From Anaerobiospirillum sp. NML120449 (GTDB lineage Bacteria; Pseudomonadota; Gammaproteobacteria; Enterobacterales; Succinivibrionaceae), in assembly GCF_023051105.1 (NCBI RefSeq), contig NZ_JALKIL010000024.1, forward strand, positions 1 through 64,000: 64,000 nt of DNA, in the 5' to 3' direction. Shown piece by piece: positions 63,404 to 64,000 of the stretch. The translations under genes were made by a program, and so were the position numbers. Every line of letters begins with the position of its first letter. Position 1 is the stretch's first letter. The notes beneath the pieces were generated by a model, which saw nothing but the letters and a program-made list of their open reading frames with translations, ran no database searches and was not told the origin of the DNA.

Positions 63404-64000
63404 TTATCTTTCGTCAGTGTGATCAGCCCAGGAGGCAGCCGCTTCAGGTTCAGGATGACGGTCTTTGATGTCAAAGCCTGAAGGTGGAGCAGGAGGCTGA
63501 TCCCCGGTTGCGTTGCCCTCTGAAAGAGACTGTGACTGCTGCTGACGCTCCTTGACTTTCTTCATATGCTTTTCCAGACGCTCACGGGCAGCACGGGCTG
63601 CTTCATCGGCCTTTTTCTCTACAGCGCGCATCTGCTCTTCACGGGCTTTTACCCGCTCCTGCTGGCGCTTGAGAATTTCAGAAACTGCGGCTGATGGATC
63701 AGGTGAGCCTGGCTCATCTGGCATGCCGTCACTGTCTAAGTGATGTTCAGCTTCGCCATTTGCTTTGCTGTAGTCCTCATAAAGTTCCAGTGGGGTATCA
63801 AGTTCAGGATCATTTGAATCAAGGGCATGCATGGTGTCAGCGCCGGATCCCGGTATGGTAAGCTCCTCCTGCTTTGCTGCACGGGCAGCATCTTCAGCTG
63901 CGGCCTGATGACGGGCAGCCTCGTAATAGCTGACAGGACGCTCGAGTACAGGAATGCCCTGAGGTATGCCCGAGTCACGCTTTTTATCCTTTGCTGACTT
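63404..64000 (-). CDS. C-terminal part of an unidentified charged protein (5' end outside the window)
   Basis: The minus-strand frame is open from the window edge to the stop at 63404, so the start lies beyond 64000. The visible 198 residues begin with a basic stretch (KSAKDKKRDSGIPQGIPVLE), continue SYYEAARHQAAAEDAARAAK, an acidic section (SNDPELDTPLELYEDYSK), and a charged coiled coil (ILKRQQERVKAREEQMRAVE, then RAARERLEKHMKKVKER). They end in a Gln/Ser and Pro-rich tail. The ATG at 63832 is only an internal Met. No domain is recognisable, as this looks like another low-complexity C-terminal extension of the kind seen on PhoH, RmuC and PPK1. Confidence 0.7.
   Translation of the reverse strand, partial: KSAKDKKRDSGIPQGIPVLERPVSYYEAARHQAAAEDAARAAKQEELTIPGSGADTMHALDSNDPELDTPLELYEDYSKANGEAEHHLDSDGMPDEPGSPDPSAAVSEILKRQQERVKAREEQMRAVEKKADEAARAARERLEKHMKKVKERQQQSQSLSEGNATGDQPPAPPSGFDIKDRHPEPEAAASWADHTDER

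Overview
The window looks like chromosomal DNA of a gammaproteobacterium. It carries miaB, phoH/ybeZ, ybeY, corC and lnt in the enterobacterial gene order, together with rmuC, ppk1, a YdiJ-type FAD/Fe-S dehydrogenase, YgiW-like BOF proteins and a Gln/Met tRNA cluster. A gut or rumen lineage such as Succinivibrionaceae would fit, but this is inference and no marker here proves it. Intergenic spaces are unusually long (often 0.5-2 kb), and many hold short tandem repeat arrays with periods of 16, 26, 29, 35, 36, 67, 73 and about 120 bp. Several housekeeping proteins carry extra acidic or Ala/Ser/Arg-rich segments.

Layout. 0-4.5 kb: a flagellin gene lacking its C-terminal helix, an orphan Panacea-domain gene, then lnt. 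5.5-12.7 kb (+ strand): a zinc-finger methyltransferase and an ATP-grasp ligase that may act together, a large low-complexity protein with a duplicated C-terminal domain, and a DUF4156-type lipoprotein. 13-13.9 kb: corC (- strand). 15-16 kb: a 72-aa protein and a YkgJ-type cysteine-cluster protein. 17.1-31.4 kb (+ strand): the most unusual region. Two paralogous HNH-type proteins with membrane segments are each followed by two large proteins of one glycine/alanine-rich, coiled-coil family. 31.7-36.2 kb: ybeY, phoH and miaB (- strand). 37.4-48.8 kb: six secreted BOF-domain proteins, a proline-rich secreted protein, an overlapping lipoprotein gene pair, five tRNA genes and a small membrane coiled-coil protein. 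49.9-64 kb: ydiJ, an ICMT/PEMT-like methyltransferase, a SUFU-domain protein, rmuC, ppk1, and the 3' part of an unidentified gene that runs off the window.

How it fits together. The minus-strand series miaB, phoH, ybeY, corC, lnt keeps the order of the classical operon, but it is split by about 9 kb (between lnt and corC) and 18 kb (between corC and ybeY) of mostly plus-strand accessory genes. The HNH/glycine-zipper locus in the larger insertion is the best candidate for an undescribed system: a nuclease-like protein plus membrane-associated partners, present twice. The BOF genes appear to form a regulon: four copies of a direct-repeat box (CTAAGT-N5-CTAAGT) sit a constant 9 nt upstream of a -10 hexamer, and three BOF genes end in one conserved 3' element with a terminator, which may be a source of small RNA. 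No transposase, integrase or CRISPR array was found.
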